Part shown: positions 11,378 through 21,913 of the stretch, in pieces
Numbering within the stretch: the first letter of the stretch is position 1
How the letters are laid out: the number at the start of each line of letters is the position of its first letter
From: Anaeramoeba flamelloides
Lineage: Eukaryota; Metamonada; Anaeramoebidae
NCBI GenBank assembly: GCA_027625915.1
Contig: JANTQA010000070.1
Coordinates: 2,547,001 to 2,611,000, forward strand
Length of the DNA: 64,000 bases
Reading direction: 5' to 3'
The notes under the pieces: generated by a model
Databases searched by the model: none
What the model saw: the letters and a program-made list of their open reading frames with translations, nothing else
Told to the model about the DNA's origin: nothing
Translations under genes and position numbers: made by a program

Positions 11378-14300
11378 TAATAATAATAACAACAACAATA
11401 ATACCCACCCCAAGCCCATTTTTTTTTTTTTTTTGAATCAGACAAAAGATATCTATGTAATTTACTTTCACTTTTACAATATATTATATTTCCAAAAAAG
11501 AGGAGAAAATTTATTTTTAAATATATCTTTTAAACTTAATACTAATAAAAATATTTAAATATACAAAATTATTAACAATCATTTATTGATTCTTGATAAT
11601 AATTCAATTTGTTTGTTAGTATGACATCATATAAATGAAAGATATTAAAATTTCAGATCTCGAAATTATTATGATATTTTTTTGGGTGAAAATTGAGTGG
11701 TTAATTTTTTTCTTTTTGATCATAAAAATTATTTTTCATAAGAGGATTAATCTGCTACAAAATTTCCAACCGAAAAGAAAACTTATAACTGTATTTTATT
11801 ATTTCAAAAATCATTTGTATCCTTTCCATAAGGTTAATTTTTATTGGAATTCAATTCTACTTGTTTTCCAAAAAAAGTTGCTATCGTTTTTTCCATTTTT
11901 GGGAATATTTCAATAAAGATATTTTGAAATAAATACAATACACCATTTATTCAATCATTATTAATATTTCGCTTAATTTAACAATATCAATTTACGAATA
12001 GATCCACTAACACGGTAAGTTAATAAAATTTCTAAAAAAACCCGAAAAAAAAATTTACCCGAAATTTTTTAACATGTTATTTTGAGTAGTTTATGATTGT
12101 TGAAGTTGTTTTTTTTTTGTCTCATCTTGAAGGAACTTAAATTTCGAATTTTATTTTCAATAACAATTTTTTTGGAAATGTGGAGAATTTATATACAAAG
12201 AAATAGCACTGTTTTAAAAGTTCTCTTATTCCTTAATAAATTAGAAAGTTTTTATAAAAGTAATTGTTGGGAAAAGGTAAGGGTATTTTGTTCTTTAGAG
12301 TTTTTTAAAAGTTTTAAACGCTTTTCCAGACTAACGGGTGATTTTTGTTTTGGTTTATTGATCAAATAACCTAAAAAGGTATTTGTTTTTTACTTTTTAC
12401 TTTAATTTGATTATTTTTTGTTTTTCGTTAAAAAAAGGAAAAAATTTACTTAAAAAAGCATCACTTTTCAAAAGAAAATAATAAAGACATCCCTATTTTC
12501 CGATTAAGTTGCTATTTTTGACTTTATTATTGGTGAATTTCATTATGTTTTTTTTTTTCATTTAACCAGAATGCCCAATGAAAAAGAAAAATGAACAATA
12601 TTTCTAACCGAAAAAATGAAGATCATTTCAAACACTATCAATAATAAACTCGAACTTTAGAAGACCAAATGTCCCATGGTTATAGACCTTTGTGCTACTT
12701 AAATTATTGCTTTGTCTTCAGAAATAATAAACTCCTGACAATGAAATTCTGATTTTCTATTAGTTTTTCCCTTTTTTTTTTTTTTTTGTTCTTTGTTTTT
12801 TCTCGAATTGGAGTTATCGGAGAATACTTTAATCAGGTTAAGATTTACTCTATTTGATTTATGAACAGAAAACCACAAATCAAATACCCAAAAAATGTTA
12901 ATTAGTTTTTTTTTTTTTGAAATTTTTTTTGTAAGTCGTGTTTTCTCTCACATCTCAATTGTTAGGTTCAATACAAAATGTGAGGAGTGTTGTTTGAGTA
13001 AGTTTTTGTAGATTTTTTTTCAAAGATCTAATGGAAATTATATGTGGAACAATTTGTCAGGTTTCTGTAGATTTTCAAAAAATATATTGTCTCAGTTGAC
13101 TTACAAAAATGATCTAACTTTTTGATGATTGAATTTTACATTTTCATTTGATCGTTAACACATAATTTATAAAAATGAAAAAAAAATAATCTAATAGTTT
13201 TAAAAGTTACTTTTATTAAAAAAAAAATATAAAAAAATAAAAAATTTGAGTCGTAAAAAGACCAATTATATTAAAAAAATAAAAAAACACTTTGAAATTA
13301 TACAACCCTATCAAAATAATTGGATTTGGTGAATTTTGATTTAACAAATTTTTTCGGGTAATTTTTTTTCATCGGGTTTTTTTAGAAAATTTAAGAAGCA
13401 CTCCACTTAGACAGATGCTTTTTATGAAATTAAAAAAAAAAAAAGGCCTCACTTTTTTGGAAATACCTTAGTATAATAATTTAAAGTCAACTTATAGTTT
13501 AAATATTTCTAGAAGAATAAACTAAAATTCAAAATTTTCTATACAGTTAAAATAATTTAAGGAATAAAATTGCCTGTTTTTCATTCAATTTATAAATACT
13601 TTTAATTTTAAAAAATATTTTTATCCTTGTTTTTTTTTTTGGTTTTAATGTTTTCATTTTGTTTTACAATTACTTAATAATAAACTAAAATTCAAAATTT
13701 TCCACACAGATAAAACGTCCCAATCAATCACAATAATTCAATTTCATTGAAATTGGAGATAATTTTGATTTTTGAAAAATATGAAAATCATTTTTTCATC
13801 TTTTAGTTTTTGTTTTCATTTCATTGTTTGAATTACGTAATTTGTTTCGTTGGATCAAAATTTTTTTCAACCATTGATATTAGGTTAAAGTCAAGTTGTT
13901 TCAAATAGAAGAACTCAAATAAAATTAGTTGCTAATAGTATCTAAACATTTGATGGATCAATATTCCTAATAGAATTTAAACAAATTTACTAATGTATTT
14001 TTTTGTTTTGCTCTCTCCAAAAATTTTTAACACACCCAAGATTTATTTGTATTGATAATTATTTATTTATTGTTTTGTGAGTATTGTAATTTATAAACAA
14101 GTGTTAAAATTTCAATTAGTGAATGGTTCTAATTTGGTAAATCTTCTTTAATTGATTAAATAAGTTTTTTTTTTCACAAATCGAATTTTGGTGTGTTAAA
14201 AATTTTGAATTGGGGTTTAGTTTAAACATCCAATCTTTTTTTCTGATGATCGATATTGGATTAAAGTTGGGTTCTTTCAAATAGAAGAACTCAAATAAAA

Positions 14301-16237
14301 TTAGTTGATGGTATCTAACCATTTGATCGATCAATATTCCTAATAGAATTTAAACAAAACATACCAATAGATTTTTTTTATTTTAGCCCACTCCAAAAAT
14401 TTTATCAAAGCTTTATTTTATTTTGATTGAAAATTATTTATTTTATGTTTTAGAGTATTGTTAATTGATAAATAATTATTAACATCTCAATTATTGAATG
14501 GGTCTAATTGGGTATTTCTTTTTGAATTGATTAAATAAGTTGTTGTTTTCACAAATCGAATTTTGGTCGTTTTAAAAACTTCGGATTGGAGTTTATTTGA
14601 AATAACAAGAGTTTAAAATAATATATTTTTTACAAAATTCCAAATCATTAATTTTTACAAATGAAAAATTCAAAATAATTGAATAAAATTAATTCCTATG
14701 TGAAAATATTTTAAAAGAAATAGGGAACTTTCGAATTATACTGACAAAAACTTCCAATTTTTTTTTTTCGAATTTAAAACTTGGTAAATACTTCCAAAAT
14801 TTATTTTAAAGTTAAAATAAATGTTTTTCACAGTTAAAAAAAAAATTGTAAAAAGGATCAAAGTTTTCCAAACCTAAATTATCAACACTGATGAAATTGA
14901 AAAACTTTCTATGATAAGTGTTTATATGTCAAAAATAAATTCATAAGAAATAGATATTTATATATTCATTCCTACCATTTCTCCGATCGCAAAAATTAAT
15001 CTTTTTATCTTCTTAATCACCTAGATACCTTTTAACATTAACATTATTATTCTTGATTTATTTGCTGTTTAAATTATTAATATATTTATTTTTTTATTTA
15101 TTTTAGAACGGTTTACATGAAGCAATTAACACACAGAATCTTAAATTAGTTAGTATCGTTTCTAAAAGCAAACAAAAGATTAAACATGATCTTCAATCCA
15201 AAAATGGTTATTATCCTATCCATTTTGCAATTAGCAATAATTCAGCCGAAATATTACAATTTTTGATTGATGAATTAAAAGTCAATTTAAATTCCAAGAC
15301 TCTCGGGGGCCAAACTGCATTACATTTGGCCTGTAAAATTTCAAATATACAAGTATTAGAAATCTTGCTTGAATCAGGCGCAGAACCAGAAATTGCCGAT
15401 TCTACCCCGGAAGAAGAAATGCCACTTCATATTGCTACCCGCATTGGCGATCTTGGTATTCTACGTACATTATTAAAGAAGGCAAACATCAATTCAACAA
15501 GAAAAGACGGCAGGACATCTTTACATATTGCTGCTCAAAACGGGCAAGAAAACGTTGTGAGTGTTCTCGCAGATCATGGCGCCGATGTGAATTTACAAGA
15601 CAGGGAAGGTAACACACCACTTCATATCGCCCTCAAGAATGGCAATGATCGTGTTGCAACCATTATCGTGCAATACGGAGCATTTTTAAAGGTAATAAAT
15701 AACAAAGGGCATTCGGCTTTGGAGTGTGCCAAAAATAAAAAAGTCAGAAAAATGATTATCGAGGCAAGTGACAGGGCAACATCCTTAGGTAGTTCCAGTG
15801 CAAGGCCCTCCTATCAACAAAATATCCGTTCAAAAAATCAATATTCTTCTTCCATTGAAAATACCCAATTTAGCCAAAAGATCATTCAAAAATTACAAAA
15901 CTTGCAAAATAAATCTTCCTTAAAGGATAATGAAAAGCAGCCAGATTGGTTTAAAATCACATATCACACCAACCATTTGGATAATAGAAATTCCACTTTA
16001 AGTGTGGTGATTAACAAAACTAAAACAGAAGTGGAATCGGTTATCGATCTGTTTAACTATGCTAAAAAGAAAATTGGCTTTACAATGGATTTAAATAACT
16101 ACCAATTGCTATACAAAGACAATAATTCAGATTATGTAATAATAAACAATTTAAATACAACCAAAGAATTATTTCAATTTGGCCAATCTTTACATATCGT
16201 TTCGAATGAAATTTATCAAAAATTATTTGATTTTTAA
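7152..16237 (+). CDS. PH / ankyrin-repeat protein with C-terminal ubiquitin-like fold (two exons)
   Basis: Exons 7152-9590 and 15107-16237, joined in phase 0 across a 5.5 kb intron (GTAAAT donor, TTTTAG acceptor), give 1189 residues. An in-frame TAA at 7131 precedes the ATG. An acceptor-like CAAG just before 7149 would instead join it to the upstream UBL exons; I favour that join. From the ATG at 7152: an alpha-helical segment (about 20-150, BAR-like at most), PH 1 (about 195-325, ending EEMQEWIRLINLMQ), a weaker PH 2 (about 330-445, ending LELNLWIEGLKKELQ), a Lys/Ser linker, then about 13 ankyrin repeats from residue 570 through exon 2 (for example GNTPLHIALKNGND, GRTSLHIAAQNGQE). A final fold (about 1085-1185, starting DWFKITYHTNH) looks ubiquitin- or RA-like. 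The order resembles centaurin-beta/ACAP proteins, but no ArfGAP zinc finger (CX2CX16CX2C) is present. Likely a membrane-binding scaffold. Confidence 0.85.
9597..9671 (+). repeat. (TTTTA)n low-complexity tract at a splice donor
   Basis: About 75 bp of T-rich pentanucleotide repeat starts six bases after the exon end. Read through, it would add an artificial F/L/I/Y tail to the ankyrin exon, so a longer reading frame here is not real. Confidence 0.85.
11348..11402 (+). repeat. (CAA)n/(TAA)n trinucleotide microsatellite
   Basis: About 55 bp of CAA units passing into TAA and back to CAA. The minus-strand frame rich in Cys and Tyr across it is an artefact of the repeat. Confidence 0.9.
11487..12019 (+). 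repeat. 530-bp dispersed repeat, copy 2
   Basis: Collinear partner of 4480-5012 with many substitutions and small indels. Shares TTTCCAAAAAAGAGG at the start, TTATTGATTCTTGATAATA in the middle and CACTAACA at the end. It carries a 93-codon frame (11635-11916) that is interrupted in the other copy. Confidence 0.65.
13523..14605 (+). repeat. Nested/tandem TAAACCCC-family copies
   Basis: Left-end-like sequences (AATAAACTAAAATTCAAAATTT) occur at about 13521 and 13680. Right-end-like sequences occur at about 14195-14225 (AAAATTTTGAATTGGGGTTT) and 14575-14600 (CTTCGGATTGGAGTTTA). Between them the body is present twice (about 13850-14225 and 14235-14600), each copy with AGTTGATCGATCAATATTCC-like and CAAATCGAATTTTGGT tracts. 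It looks like an element inserted into or duplicated beside a relative. A 72-codon minus-strand frame inside (14116-14334) follows the repeat and is not a gene. Confidence 0.6.
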
Positions 16238-16890
16238 TTTTGGAGGTTTTTTTTTTTATTTATTTATTTATTTATTTATTGATTTATTTCCATATTTTAT
16301 TTTATTGTTTTCAATTTATGATTAATTAACAAATAGTTTTATATTAAAATATCTTACTAATCATGAGAAAATCAAAAATATTTGATTTTATATTTTTTTT
16401 AAATTTTTTTTGTGTTAATTATTTTTTTTGATTATTATTTTCCAATCCAACAATTTTTGAATTAGAATTGATATTTCCATTCTTTAATAAGACAACACTT
16501 TTTATTGACTCTTATTCAAACACGTATCAAGAGATCAATTTGACTTTTTGGTTTCGATAATGAAAAATTTTCATATTTAACACTCTTTTTTTATTTTTTT
16601 TTTTGAACGAAAAAACTTACAAAGTAACTGAGAGAAAAATTATCTTGATTATTTTATAAAAGAACCTAATTTAATGGATTTAAAAAGATATTTCGTGTGG
16701 AGGATTATTGTACATATTCTTGCTTTTCAATTTGATAAAAAAATAATGACCTTAAAAGACAATTCACTTTGAAAAAACTTTTACCAAGAGTAATAGAGGG
16801 ACGAAAAAGTTTTTTTCAGAAATAAAAAGATTTGAGAAGATTTTTTCCTTTAATGTTTGAATACATTAGTTATTTTTTAATTGAAGAAAT
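16238..16890. other. 3' flank of the ankyrin gene
   Basis: A (TTTA)n tract at about 16257-16290 follows the stop codon. The remainder is AT-rich with no gene or recognised repeat. Confidence 0.5.
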
Positions 16891-18500
16891 AAAAGATTTA
16901 GTTCATCATGTTCAAATGTTTGTATATGACTTGGTTTTAATAAGGGAACGAAATATTCAGAAATTGATTAAAAGTTGATCAAATTTATAAAATTATCTAA
17001 GAATTTGGAATGAATCTAAATATTGATAAAACCTTAAAATCAAATCAATTGTAGGAAATAAAATACTTTATGAATTTTGCTCCAAAAAAAGAAACATCAT
17101 ACAAAAAAACTTTTAAAAACATAAGAAAATTTTAAAGATCTAAACAATATTTAAACCGCAAAATTTAACCGTTGGTGTTAAAATTCCAATGTATAAAACA
17201 ATATATATTAATCAATTATTTTATGGATAAGTAATTTTTAATTTAACTCAAAAAAATTTCAATTCAATTGATGTTTAGATAAATAAAAAAAGTCATAAAA
17301 TTATCAAAAATTAATTCACTTTCACCAAGAATAATTTATTAAACTGAAGAAAAAATAAACCAAGTCAGAATTTCAATATATAAAAGAAGATTAAACTCAA
17401 AACGATTTTAGAAATACTTGGTTTTGCAAAAAAATATTAGAAAATTTAAAATTTACAACAAAAGAAAACGGAAATATTAGTTGGGAAAGCAGAAACTTTA
17501 AAATTACTAAATATGAATCCTAATGGGTTTAGACAAAATTAAAGAATTAATAGTTCTTCATGTAAATCTCAATAATATTTAAAAATTATTAGGTATAATA
17601 ACAATATAAACAAATTTTATTTAGTAAAGTGTCCTCTAGTACCTATATTTTCTAGAATTTAAAAGAATTATGTAAAATCTATGATTTTTCTCCATTCTTT
17701 TAAATTCTGGAAAACCTTCCTTCAAGTGCCTAGATTTTCTTATTAATTTCAGAAATAAAAAGAAAATTTTTGAAATTTTACTTTTATTTCTTAGATTAAA
17801 AAAAAACCTTCCGACAAAAAATATCTAAAATGGGTTAACTTTCCATATTAAAATTAAGAAATTTCACAAATTATCTGAATAGAATTTCTTTTGTTTATGG
17901 ATAGAAGAAAAATAAAACAAAATCTTACAATCTATATAAAAAAAATTATAACTAAGAAATAGATGAAGATATTGATCATTTTTTATGTGACTGTCCATTT
18001 TATGAAGAAAATCGAAAATTTTGGATTAATGATTTCATTCAAATTAACAAAAACAATAAGAATAATACCAAAGATATTATACCGAATAAAGACTCATTAT
18101 TTGTCTTGTCGTTAGTTAATGAAAAAGATAATTATGATTCTTTATTAAAATTTCTAAAAATAAATTTAGAAATTAGAGAAGTACCACAGAGTGCCTTGAA
18201 TTACTTGAGGTTTTCTGTTTTATTGATAAAATCTCTCGATTTTTCAAATAAAAAGAAAACTCAAAAAAATACAATTTGGGCTTTTTTAATTTAAGAAATA
18301 AACTGAAAATTTATTGAATTTTCGGTTCATTTATTAAATTAAAAAAATCCTCAAGAAAAGTGTACTCCAAAAGCTAACGAAAGTGTCCTCGGATTTCTAG
18401 GTTTCAAAAGAATTCAGTAAAATCTTTTATTTTTCTCTATTCTTTTGAATTCTGAAAAACCTAACAACTGTAAGAGATACTTACCCCCCCCCATTTTCAA
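16890..18500 (+). mobile_element. Decayed LINE (non-LTR retrotransposon) copy 1
   Basis: Recognisable only as pieces of a reverse transcriptase ORF. At about 16905-16945 VQMFVYDLVLI corresponds to the catalytic FADD box, with the first Asp kept and the second lost. At about 17010-17040 GMNLNIDKTLKS matches the following N-x2-KT motif. Near 17280-17400 is a segment matching the later NKKITKFLLIN and YKRRFKL motifs of copy 2. At about 17965-18180 is a C-terminal domain with the zinc-knuckle pattern DIDHFLCDCPFY. Many stops and frame changes are present, so it is dead. The 62-codon frame at 18106-18294 is part of it. The 3' region contains foldback tracts also seen behind the other copies. Confidence 0.65.
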
Positions 18501-19770
18501 AATGAAAAAAAAAGATTTTTTAAATAAAAAAAAAAAACTAAATCTTTTTTATTTTTATTAATTCAAGTTTTAAAATTCTTAAATTTAAAACAAATTTTTT
18601 TTTTATTATTATTTAAGGGAGGAGTTATTAGCCCCTCTTGTGTACCCGAATTCCTAAATAAAAATTTAGGAATCTTATTAAAGACTCAAAGATAAGTTTA
18701 TTATCCACTAAGGCTAATAAACTTGATGAATCTCTTTTTCTAATAATATCAAAAATGAAAATATTATTATTTTTTAATATATTCGATATATTAATTTTTT
18801 TTAATTCAGATATCTAGATTTTATGATTATTTTCATAGGCTGAGCAATTCCATAGAAAATGGTCCAAATCTTCAATGATATCTAAATTATTTATTTTTTT
18901 ACATATCTCACAATATTTTGATTTATTTTTATTCATAACAGAAGAGTATCTATTTAAATAATTTGTAAAATTTCTGAGTTTTTAGATTGAAGTTGAACCC
19001 TTCCATTTTAAATATCTTTGTTGTTTGTTTACTGTGTTATTTATTTAGATAATTTTTAAATATTTTTGGACTTTCCAGCTTGGGCTATTTTCTAATTGAT
19101 TAATTCTGAATTTATCCAATTCAATTTCTAATTCTTTTAAGTTATTTGATTGCCAGTTAATATTTTCAAATTCTTTTTCTCTATAGGGTAGATAATTAAT
19201 TAATTCATCAAAACCAAGGGTTTTTAATTTTTGTATTAATTTAAATCTTCTTTTATATATTGTTATTCTAACAGGATCAATTTTTGCTTCAGTTTTATAA
19301 ATAAACCTGGGAGAGTGTGGGTTAATTAATAAAAATTTTGTAATTTTTTTATTAATCCAAGTATCAATATCTTTAAAATCTGTTTTTTTTAAATCAATTA
19401 TTTCTAATCCATATAATAATTGGCTATGTAATACAGCTTTAAAAAACTGACTTTTTAATACCTTAGAAAAAATTTTTTTGTTGTAAGATATTGATTAACT
19501 TTTTGAAATTGGTCTTAACTTTCTCAAGGTTAAACTTTAAATGAGTTTTTTTATCAAGTCAAATACCAAGATATAAAATTTTCTTTGGAATTAAAGTTTT
19601 GTTCGTTTTTATCACTATTTGGATTCATTCCGAAAACTTTTATGATTTTAAAGATTTTTTCTAGTTGAAAATTTATTTCTATCAATGATCCTTTCATAAA
19701 ATTTAAAACAAATTGTTTTCTATAGGCGCACATTCAATTTAATTCGATTCAACCAATTACTAGTATTTTT
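18500..19770 (-). mobile_element. Decayed LINE copy 2, tail-to-tail with copy 1
   Basis: The minus strand from about 19455 to 19055 stays open for about 130 codons (FKAVLHSQLLYGLEIIDLK, then NKKITKFLLINPHSPRFIYK, then EIELDKFRINQLENSPSWKV). After further breaks it continues to a C-terminal zinc knuckle, KYCEICKK followed by DHFLWNC (C-x2-C ... H-x4-C), at about 18830-18930. This is the usual end of LINE reverse-transcriptase proteins. The 3' end reads TAACTCCTCCCTTAAATAA then an A-rich tail, and lies at about 18600. This is the best-preserved copy of the family here, but it lacks the catalytic core and the endonuclease. Confidence 0.75.
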
Positions 19771-20291
19771 TTAACCTTAAAAATTTTACAGAGTCAGTTT
19801 TTTGTAACAATCTCGAAAACAAAAAATCACTTATTTATAAAATAAAAAAAAAAAATTCTAAAAAGTATTCAAGATCTCAAAAGAGCCGAAAAGATGCATT
19901 TTGGAACTAAAGTAATTGGATTTAAAATTATAATTTAGAACAATTCAAATTGAAAACTGAATGTCAATATTTTGTACTTTTTTATCAAAAATGTGAGAAA
20001 ATTTTGTTGATGATTTTTTGAGTTCAATCGTACATCAACTGTAGATTTGTTTATAATAGACCTTATTGACTTATATCAATATAAATTATTTTTTTTGGTC
20101 ATTTGAAAAAAAAATTTCACATAAATAACTCTAACCAGAAAAGTGAAAAATAAAGAAATTAAAGGATATATAATAAAAATTCAACTATTTCTATATAACT
20201 TGTAATATTTATATAGAATAATGATGAAGTTAAATAGGTAAGAAGATGAAAGAGAAAAGTAATCTTAATTCAATCTCAGATTTGCATAGCT
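19771..20291. other. AT-rich spacer
   Basis: No gene, no recognised repeat copy and no RNA gene seen. Confidence 0.4.
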
Positions 20292-20858
20292 GTTAGGGTT
20301 TACAATCTCTGTAACCAAAAAAAAATAGTTTCTTGTATTACCAGTAAGATGTGTTATTTTCGTTCTCTTAGCTGATTGATCTTAAACTTGTTTTTATTTT
20401 CATAGTTTGCTTTTAGAGTGATTATTTCATTTTTTTTTTTTATTTTTTTACTTTCAAAAATCTGAATAAAAGAAGTATATGACTAATAGGTTATAGGTAT
20501 TTAAGACAGGTTTTTGAAGTTTTATGTTTTGGATTGATATATCATCTCCCTCTTACAGATTACCTAAAAAATCTGAATTTTTTAAAAACTCAAATAAAAG
20601 CAAACATAAATCAAAATTTCAATAAAAACCCCAAAAACCACGTTATTTATAACTTTTCTTCTAATCTAACGGCCTTATAGTCTTCAATTTGGATTTTTGA
20701 AAGTAAAAAAATAAAAAAAAAAAATGAAATAATCACTCTAAAAACAAACTATGAAAATAAAAACAAGTTTAAGATCAATCAGAAAAGAAAGAAAATAACA
20801 TTCCCTTATCAGTAATACAAAATAATCTTTTTTCCTGTTACAATGGTTGTAAACCTTA
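20292..20858. repeat. Large foldback, about 170-bp arms and 230-bp loop
   Basis: 20292-20462 and the reverse complement of 20694-20858 match. The innermost 95 bp are almost identical (TGATTGATCTTAAACTTGTT, TTTTATTTTCATAGTTTG, TAGAGTGATTATTTCATTTT) and the outer parts are more diverged (TTAGGGTTTACAA against TAAGGTTTACAA). It ends about 65 bp before the COMMD-like start codon, so the right arm probably lies in that gene's promoter or 5' leader. Confidence 0.8.
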
Positions 20859-20924
20859 AATAAAGCAAAATATTTCATTTTTTGTATTTTATTTTCTTCC
20901 ATTAAAAGTTTCTTTTTAAAAACA

Positions 20925-21913
20925 ATGAGCTACCATTCTGTGAAAAACCCAAAAGATGAAAAACTTCTTACTGAACACTTAAAGCGAATAAGCGAAGTTA
21001 AAACAGAGGATCCACAAAAATTTCTTCATCATGTGATCGATCAGATTTGTGAAAAAAAAATCTCATTTACTGACATTTATGGCTTTCAAACATCTCAATT
21101 GTCTGACATTGTAGCTGCCTTTGCTAAACTATCAAAAGGGTATATTGGAAAAGGGCTTTCTGACGAACAGCTATTAAATGATTTAGAACTAGCAAGTGTC
21201 CCAAAAGGATTAGCCAAAATAATTTACAAAGTATTGAGTGCAAGAAAGGCTGAAATTGAAAAAGTTTTAAAATTAAACTCTGTGAAGATTGGGAAGTTGT
21301 GGTTAAAAGATTTTGATTGGAGGATTAATGTTTGTTCTTTTCTTTTTTTTTCCGTTTTTTTTTTACTAGTTTTTTTCTTCTTTTTTTTATCAAATCAGAG
21401 AAGAGTGAAGAAGAAAAAAAATAATATCGCAACTGTAAAAAAAAGTCGGCAATACTGAAATTTTTAAAAAATGTCTGTCAAACTGTTTGAAAAAGGTAAA
21501 CCAAATAGCTTGGGCAACACTTTTTAAAACTTTCTGTACAAACTTTGGAAAAAAAGTTATCTCAACAAAAAAAAATTTTTATTTGGAAAGGTTTAAACCT
21601 TTTCTAAAAGGTGTTGAAATTTATTGGAAATTTCTCCTATTTTTTGAATCCACCACCTCATTTTCTTTTTTTGGATCTTTTACTTATTGTTTCCATTTAA
21701 TTTTTTTGTTGTTTTATTACTACAAAATAGCATGTTGTTTCAAGCTCAGAGTTATCTGAAATTAACGAACCTATATTTTCATTGTTTCTGTACCTTGTCG
21801 ATCCAAATAATCAGGAAAAGGAAGTAGTCTTGGAAATGGCTAAAAAAGAACTTGAAGAATTTATTGATTCTTTAACAAAATCAAAACAGGTGCTTCAAAA
21901 TTTACAATTTTAA
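20925..21913 (+). CDS. COMM-domain protein, COMMD8-like (two exons)
   Basis: Exons 20925-21329 and 21731-21913 join in phase 0 (GTTTGT donor, AAAATAG acceptor) to give 195 residues; human COMMD8 has 183. The N-terminal helical domain contains FLHHVIDQICEK and FAKLSKGYIGKGLSDEQLL, which follow the COMMD8 pattern (LLHKIIDGIC and FFKAIVGKNLPDEE). The COMM domain starts LWLKDFDWRIN at the end of exon 1 and continues in exon 2 with SSSELSEINEPIFSLFLYL and KKELEEFIDSLTKSKQVLQ. The Asp-Trp and the C-terminal Leu-rich helix are intact. COMMD proteins form the hetero-decamer of the Commander complex with CCDC22/CCDC93, which recycles membrane cargo from endosomes. The intron (401 bp) contains a T-rich tract and a short dispersed repeat. 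Without splicing, exon 1 would read into that T-run, so the 177-residue unspliced reading is wrong. Confidence 0.88.

Larger units (their letters stand above)
9591..15106 (+). other. 5.5-kb intron of the ankyrin gene, packed with repeats
   Basis: Opens with GTAAAT and then a (TTTTA)n tract. It carries a tandem A-rich duplication at about 9995-10140, a CAA/TAA microsatellite, a 530-bp repeat copy and two TAAACCCC-family copies. A short frame at 12097-12369 ends near a good GTAAGG donor, but nothing supports it as an exon. Splicing across it continues an ankyrin repeat in frame (NPNLINGKGI then NGLHEAINTQ), which is the evidence that it is an intron. Confidence 0.75.

Noticed and set aside
11257-11445. 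Cys/Tyr-rich minus-strand protein
   Set aside because: Product of the CAA/TAA microsatellite.
11635-12369. Two plus-strand frames in the ankyrin intron
   Set aside because: The first lies in a dispersed repeat and is interrupted in its other copy. The second has no start, acceptor or family support.
18106-18294. Small plus-strand gene
   Set aside because: C-terminal fragment of LINE copy 1.
21487-21759. 90-codon frame between the COMMD exons
   Set aside because: Lies in the intron. COMM-domain continuity requires splicing from 21329 to 21731.
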